From Anaerolineae bacterium (lineage in GTDB: Bacteria > Chloroflexota > Anaerolineae > JAFGEY01): 18,885 nucleotides of DNA. The translations under genes and the position numbers were made by a program. The stretch is from positions 1-18,885 of the forward strand of contig JAFGJF010000186.1 in assembly GCA_016929205.1 (NCBI GenBank), read 5' to 3'. Below the pieces are notes generated by a model that was not told the DNA's origin, ran no database searches, and was given only the letters and a program-made list of their open reading frames with translations. Of the stretch, positions 15,940-18,885 are shown piece after piece (the first letter of the stretch is position 1; each line of letters opens with the position of its first letter).

Positions 15940-16064
15940 TGGGCCTTTGCATTCAGACTAATGCAAAGGCCCAATAAAACGACTAATGGATAAAATGCTC
16001 TCCACCGTTTTCTGCCTCTGCGGGATAATTAAGCGACACTTGGTGCGCACCTGCGGTCTGTGGC
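15940..16064 (-). promoter_or_regulatory. Ribosomal protein L10 leader RNA
   Basis: The untranslated region before rplJ contains the pattern of L10 leaders (Rfam L10_leader). On the minus strand, AGACCGCAGGTGCG is followed by CTTAATTATCC and GCAGAGG (16011-16061), which matches the Bacillus leader by eye. A perfect 13-bp hairpin (15940-15952 with 15961-15973) lies nearer the gene and ends 10 nt before the Shine-Dalgarno AGGAGGT. This hairpin has no T-run after it, so control may act on translation or an antitermination-like switch. The L10-L7/L12 complex is the expected ligand. Confidence 0.65.
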
Positions 16065-16093
16065 AAAATATGAAATTGTTCGATCTAGAACAA
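16065..16093 (-). promoter_or_regulatory. Probable promoter for rplJL, overlapping a short hairpin
   Basis: On the minus strand TTGTTC (16088-16093) is 17 bp from TATTTT (16065-16070), which would start transcription close to the first base of the L10 leader. The -35 box is part of a 7-bp inverted repeat (16075-16081 with 16088-16094). That hairpin could also act as a weak terminator for transcripts from rplK-rplA. Confidence 0.45.
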
Positions 16094-16123
16094 TGTATGA
16101 CCTATTCCTCGGTTTCGGAAAAG

Positions 16124-16831
16124 CTATTCAAAACCCTGGACCAGGATCGGATCTACCTTGATGCCAGGACCCATCGTCGAAGTCAAAACGACCTTGCGAA
16201 TATAAGTCCCCTTGGCCGCAGATGGACGCGCGCGCCTGACGGCGTCCACAAAGGCGGTCATGTTTTCCAGCAGCTTGGGAGCCTCAAAACTGGTCTTGCC
16301 AATGGGGGCGTGCAAATTTGATGTTTTGTCCACGCGGAACTCGACACGTCCGAGGCGTGCTTCTTTGATCACGCGCTCCAGATCGTCCCCTTGTACGATC
16401 GTCCCGGCTTTGGGGTTCGGCATCAACCCGCGCGGGCCTAATGAACGTCCGAGGCGTCCTACCACGCGCATCATTGGCGGCGTAGCCAGGACGGTATCAA
16501 ACTCAAACCAGCCATCCTGAATTTTCTGAACCAGGTCGTCGCTGCCGACAAAATCGGCTCCCGCTTCTTCTGCTATGCGGGCTTCATCGCCTTCGGCAAA
16601 AACGAGAATGCGGACGGTTTTTCCCAGCCCGTTGGGCAAAAGCACAACGCCGCGGACCATCTGGTCGGCGTGGCGGGGGTCAACGCCCAGTCGCATATGC
16701 ACCTCGACGGTGGCATCAAACTTGGTAAAAGATGTCTCCTTGACGAGATCGATCGCTTCTTGCGGTGCATAAGTGCGCTCTGGATCTATTTTTTCTGCTA
16801 CATTTAGATACTTTTTTCCGTGCTTTGGCAT
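16124..16831 (-). CDS. rplA: 50S ribosomal protein L1
   Basis: A 235-residue protein of the mobile L1 stalk, which binds 23S rRNA and helps tRNA leave the E site; L1 is also a translational repressor in many bacteria. Recognisable are the PKHGKKY start, the [16 protein letters not shown] segment, [20 protein letters not shown] in the middle, and KGTYIRKV near the end. The start ATG at 16831 is preceded by CAGGAGAG; a longer open frame reaching 16876 begins inside the intergenic region and is rejected. The gap to rplK is 50 bp. Confidence 0.97.
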   Translation of the reverse strand: MPKHGKKYLNVAEKIDPERTYAPQEAIDLVKETSFTKFDATVEVHMRLGVDPRHADQMVRGVVLLPNGLGKTVRILVFAEGDEARIAEEAGADFVGSDDLVQKIQDGWFEFDTVLATPPMMRVVGRLGRSLGPRGLMPNPKAGTIVQGDDLERVIKEARLGRVEFRVDKTSNLHAPIGKTSFEAPKLLENMTAFVDAVRRARPSAAKGTYIRKVVLTSTMGPGIKVDPILVQGFE

Positions 16832-16881
16832 TTTTCTCTCCTGTGGTAATAGCGGGCTTGTTGTACCCTTCCACAAACTTG

Positions 16882-17313
16882 TTAGAAATCTACACCTTCT
16901 ACTTGAACGCCCATGCTGCGTGCTGTGCCAATGATCTGGCGTTCTGCACCCTCGATGTCGATGGCGTTGAGGTCTTTCATCTTGATCTCGGCGATTTCGC
17001 GCAACTGCTGCTTGGTTATTTTGCCGGCCTTGGTGCGGTTGGGTTCAGCCGAACCCTTTTCTATGCCGGCAGCCTTGCGAAGCAGATCGAATACGGGTGG
17101 CGTTTTGGTGATAAACGAAAAACTACCATCCGCAAAGATAGTCAGTTCAACAGGAACAATGCTGCCTGCCTGTCCTGCCGTCCGGGCGTTGTATTCTTTG
17201 CAAAAAGCCATAATGTTGATGCCATGCGGACCCAAGGCCGGCCCGACGGGCGGAGCCGGGGTTGCCTTACCTGCCGCAATTTGCAGCTTGACAAAGGCCC
17301 TCACTTTTTTCAT
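16882..17313 (-). CDS. rplK: 50S ribosomal protein L11
   Basis: A 143-residue protein of the GTPase-associated centre, binding the 23S rRNA segment that thiostrepton targets. The N-terminal Gly/Pro-rich segment (about 10-40: [19 protein letters not shown]) and the C-terminal rRNA-binding domain (about 75-141) are normal, and length is standard. The ATG follows GGGAGG with good spacing. It lies 36 bp after nusG and 50 bp before rplA. Confidence 0.98.
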   Translation of the reverse strand: MKKVRAFVKLQIAAGKATPAPPVGPALGPHGINIMAFCKEYNARTAGQAGSIVPVELTIFADGSFSFITKTPPVFDLLRKAAGIEKGSAEPNRTKAGKITKQQLREIAEIKMKDLNAIDIEGAERQIIGTARSMGVQVEGVDF

Positions 17314-17349
17314 ATCTGTTTATCCTCCCAACCCAGCTTGCTAGCTGGC

Positions 17350-17946
17350 CTATGCTTTTTCTACCTGCAAGAAATCGAGCTCAACCGGGGTTTCGCGACC
17401 AAAGAACGAAACCATCACGCGTACTTTGCCCTTTTCCATATTGATGTCATCGACCGAACCGATAAAGTCGGCAAATGGCCCTTGAACGATACGAACCTTT
17501 TGCCCGTGCTTGAACGTGACTTTGACTGTCGGCGCTTCAGCCTCCATACGGGTCAAGATACGTTTGATCTCTTCATCTCGAAGTGGGGTAGGCTTGGTGC
17601 CCATCCCCACGAATCCGGTTACGCTCGGCGTATTCCGAACCACCGACCAAGAGTCATCATTCATAAGCATTTCGACCAAGACATAGCCCGGAAAGATGCG
17701 GCGCTTGTACTCCCGGCGTTTGCCATCGCGCACCTCGATCTCGTTCTCGGTGGGAACGACAACGCGAAAGATTTGGTCCTGCATGCTCATACTGGCAATG
17801 CGCTGTTCCAGGTTCTGTTTGACCTTGTTCTCATAGCCAGAATAACTATGGATGACGTACCATTTGGGCTCAAGGGCTGCAGCCGCGTCTTCTTCTGATT
17901 GGTCTTCTATTTCTGGCAAGTCATCGTACAACTCGTCGTCGTACAT
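17350..17946 (-). CDS. nusG: Transcription termination/antitermination protein NusG
   Basis: A 198-residue RNA polymerase partner that modulates elongation, Rho-dependent termination and transcription-translation coupling. An acidic N-terminal extension of about 25 residues (rich in Asp/Glu) precedes the NGN domain (about 28-130, with KWYVIHSYSGYENKV, FPGYVLVEM and GFVG) and the KOW domain (about 143-195, with GQKVRIVQGPFADFIG and FGRETPVELDF). The start ATG at 17946 is preceded by AAAGGACG. It is located between secE and rplK, as in most bacteria. Confidence 0.98.
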   Translation of the reverse strand: MYDDELYDDLPEIEDQSEEDAAAALEPKWYVIHSYSGYENKVKQNLEQRIASMSMQDQIFRVVVPTENEIEVRDGKRREYKRRIFPGYVLVEMLMNDDSWSVVRNTPSVTGFVGMGTKPTPLRDEEIKRILTRMEAEAPTVKVTFKHGQKVRIVQGPFADFIGSVDDINMEKGKVRVMVSFFGRETPVELDFLQVEKA

Positions 17947-17994
17947 TTTTTCGTCCTTTGCGTGTAAAAGCCAAATTCGTCTCTAGACAGTCCT

Positions 17995-18276
17995 TTAACC
18001 AGAAGACTTGACAAGAAAACTGAATAGCAAAGAAAAGAGCCAGTCGATCAGCCCAAGCAGCAACGACATAGCAACTGTTACTGCCAGCACGATTCCGGTC
18101 AACTTGGCCCCCTCGCTGCGGCTCGGCCAAGTGGTCTTTCTTAGCTCAACCCAAGTTTGGCGAAAATAACGTACAATCGCGTTTTCTTTGCGTCGTCCGT
18201 CCTTGGTTTTTTTTTGTTTTTGCGGCTTGGTTGCCTTATTCTGAGCTGATTTCAACACACTACTCCCCAGGGCCAC
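17995..18276 (-). CDS. secE: Preprotein translocase subunit SecE
   Basis: Up to 93 residues: a small subunit of the SecYEG channel that clamps SecY. A Lys-rich N-terminal tail leads to the conserved amphipathic helix (YFRQTWVELRKTTWPSRSE), then one membrane segment (about 60-88). One transmembrane helix is usual outside the Enterobacteria. The start is uncertain. The frame opens at GTG 18276, which has no Shine-Dalgarno. GGGGAG lies 4 nt before an in-frame GTG at 18258 and 7 nt before TTG at 18255, so the mature product may be 87 or 86 residues. The gap to nusG is 48 bp. Confidence 0.92.
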   Translation of the reverse strand: MALGSSVLKSAQNKATKPQKQKKTKDGRRKENAIVRYFRQTWVELRKTTWPSRSEGAKLTGIVLAVTVAMSLLLGLIDWLFSLLFSFLVKSSG

Positions 18277-18323
18277 GGTATGGATGCCACACTGTTATCA
18301 CAGCCGTTAAAACCTCGTGATTT

Positions 18324-18353
18324 ATACTAATCTACGATTCAAGACACCGTCAA
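18324..18353 (-). promoter_or_regulatory. Possible promoter for secE-nusG
   Basis: On the minus strand TTGACG (18348-18353) is 18 bp from TAGTAT (18324-18329). TATAAA also occurs nearby at a poorer distance. The -35 overlaps the hairpin at 18340-18375, so the call is tentative. Confidence 0.3.
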
Positions 18354-18375
18354 AAACAAATATGACGGTGTCTTG
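18340..18375 (-). other. Perfect 13-bp stem-loop after tRNA-Trp
   Basis: CAAGACACCGTCA (18340-18352) pairs exactly with TGACGGTGTCTTG (18363-18375) across a 10-nt A/T-rich loop. It lies 5 bp beyond the 3' end of the tRNA. There is no T-run after it, so it is more likely an RNA processing or stability element than a full intrinsic terminator. Confidence 0.6.
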
Positions 18376-18380
18376 AGCGA

Positions 18381-18453
18381 CAGGCGAGGCAGGAATTGAA
18401 CCCGCAACCTACGGTTTTGGAGACCGTTGCTCTGCCAATTGAGCTACTCGCCT
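18381..18453 (-). tRNA. tRNA-Trp (anticodon CCA)
   Basis: A 73-nt cloverleaf on the minus strand. The 7-bp acceptor stem AGGCGAG/CTCGCCT and the D stem GCTC/GAGC with GG in the loop are present. The 5-bp anticodon stem ACGGT/ACCGT carries loop CTCCAAA, and the T stem GCGGG/CCTGC, with one G-T pair, closes loop TTCAATT. The discriminator is G and CCA is not encoded. Its position between rpmG and secE is common in bacteria. Confidence 0.97.
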
Positions 18454-18456
18454 AAG

Positions 18457-18477
18457 GCTTTGTCTTTTGGACAAAGC
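18457..18477 (-). other. Stem-loop just upstream of tRNA-Trp
   Basis: GCTTTGTC (18457-18464) pairs with GACAAAGC (18470-18477) across a 5-nt loop, ending 3 nt before the 5' end of the tRNA. It could mark the leader cleaved by RNase P or shape the tRNA precursor. Confidence 0.45.
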
Positions 18478-18490
18478 TGTAATGGGTACC

Positions 18491-18553
18491 GATGGAGCGC
18501 GTTTTCGCTTCGATCTAAAAAGGTGACGACTAGACTGGCGTAGCGCGCTCATC
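18491..18553 (-). other. Inverted repeat between rpmG and tRNA-Trp
   Basis: GATGGAGCGCG (18491-18501) matches CGCGCTCATC (18544-18553) as an inverted repeat of 10 bp with one bulged base, across 42 nt. It lies in the 119-bp gap after rpmG and has no T-run. Its role is unknown; it may separate rpmG mRNA from the tRNA precursor. Confidence 0.35.
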
Positions 18554-18572
18554 CCAGTTGAAAATCAATAAC

Positions 18573-18737
18573 CTATCGCGCCTCGCGATGCAACGTGTGC
18601 GTACGGCATCGGCGACAATACTTTTGTAGTTCCAGACGACCAGAAGTATTTTGACGGTTCTTTTGTGTCAAGTAATTCCGCTCTTTGCACTCGGTGCATG
18701 CCAAGGTTACAGGTAACCGAACTGCTCTTTTAGCCAT
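18573..18737 (-). CDS. rpmG: 50S ribosomal protein L33
   Basis: A 54-residue ribosomal protein located near the E site. The sequence reads [18 protein letters not shown], then [19 protein letters not shown] and [13 protein letters not shown]. Zinc-binding cysteine pairs are present (CTEC and CRRC), so this is the C+ zinc form. Length is standard. The start ATG at 18737 has a weak Shine-Dalgarno, AGAGAG. It is located between tuf and tRNA-Trp, as in many bacteria. Confidence 0.96.
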   Translation of the reverse strand: MAKRAVRLPVTLACTECKERNYLTQKNRQNTSGRLELQKYCRRCRTHTLHREAR

Positions 18738-18745
18738 CGCTCTCT

Positions 18746-18770
18746 AAAAGGGGAACAAAATACCCCTTTT
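18746..18770 (-). terminator. Hairpin between tuf and rpmG
   Basis: AAAAGGGG (18746-18753) and CCCCTTTT (18763-18770) form an 8-bp stem with a 9-nt loop, 15 bp after the tuf stop. The four terminal Ts are part of the stem, so it would be a weak or partial terminator in either direction, 8 nt ahead of the rpmG start and close to its Shine-Dalgarno. Confidence 0.5.
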
Positions 18771-18785
18771 GCTCCTTCCGTTGAT

Positions 18786-18885
18786 CTATTCAATGATCTC
18801 GGTGAGCATACCGGCACCCACCGTCAAGCCACCCTCACGGATAGCAAACTTTGATCCCTGCTCCAACGCGACCGGCACGATCAGC
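18786..18885 (-). CDS. tuf: Elongation factor Tu (3' end only)
   Basis: The last 32 codons of EF-Tu, the GTPase that delivers aminoacyl-tRNA to the ribosome. The fragment reads [19 protein letters not shown], followed by [12 protein letters not shown], which is the end of beta-barrel domain III and matches the family closely. The stop is TAG at 18786-18788. The rest of the gene lies beyond the right edge. Confidence 0.95.
   Translation of the reverse strand, partial: LIVPVALEQGSKFAIREGGLTVGAGMLTEIIE

Noticed and set aside
16842..16875. Imperfect hairpin between rplK and rplA (TGTGG/CCACA with inner GGG/CCC), considered as an L1-binding control site
   Set aside because: The pairing is short and broken by internal loops, and I could not match it to the known L1-binding fold.
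16832..16876. Upstream extension of rplA
   Set aside because: The extra 15 residues are not part of L1; the ATG at 16831 has a proper Shine-Dalgarno and matches the family start.
16765..17898. A 377-codon open frame on the plus strand
   Set aside because: It lies antisense across rplK and nusG, which are certain; its translation is Phe/Leu-rich without domains.

Overview
The window is an ordinary bacterial chromosome segment of moderate G+C, coding on both strands with short gaps; no stretch over about 240 bp lacks a gene. The gene content suggests a Chloroflexota (Anaerolineae-like) bacterium: a zinc-ribbon class III cyclase fused to an AAA ATPase and a long helical tail, a zinc-ribbon PP2C phosphatase, and a quinate-dehydrogenase-like protein paired with a MobA-like nucleotidyltransferase. 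This taxonomic call is an inference from remembered family distributions. I see no IS element, integrase, CRISPR array or attachment site.

Layout. Positions 1-100 hold the tail of an upstream plus-strand gene and its terminator. A metallo-beta-lactamase-fold hydrolase (177-1028, +) has its own near-consensus promoter. It converges on, and overlaps by 11 bp, a minus-strand pair: mutY (4788-5921) and a 1257-residue cyclase/ATPase (1018-4791), joined by an ATGA stop/start overlap. A divergent promoter region (5922-6159) then serves a plus-strand run of four genes: quinate-dehydrogenase-like protein, nucleotidyltransferase, PAP2 phosphatase and DUF624-like membrane protein (6160-9141). This run meets head-on a minus-strand group reading PP2C phosphatase, HerA-like ATPase, REC-GAF-histidine kinase (14742 down to 9182).

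The right third is the classic translation/secretion block, all on the minus strand and transcribed from right to left: tuf (3' end only), rpmG, tRNA-Trp(CCA), secE, nusG, rplK, rplA, an L10-type mRNA leader, rplJ and rplL, closed by a strong intrinsic terminator. rpoB does not follow rplL; the PP2C operon starts there instead, with a promoter directly abutting the terminator.

How the genes work together. The ribosomal block supplies L11, L1, L10, L7/L12, L33, EF-Tu, the antiterminator NusG and the translocon subunit SecE. The minus-strand PP2C/HerA-like/kinase group looks like a phosphorylation-signalling module built around a large uncharacterised ATPase. It is the most novel-looking unit here, although no defined system could be recognised. 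A perfect 11-bp hairpin with a T-tract, buried inside the convergent DUF624 gene, could be the terminator of that module. MutY carries a nearly complete Nudix box and may couple adenine excision with 8-oxo-dGTP hydrolysis.
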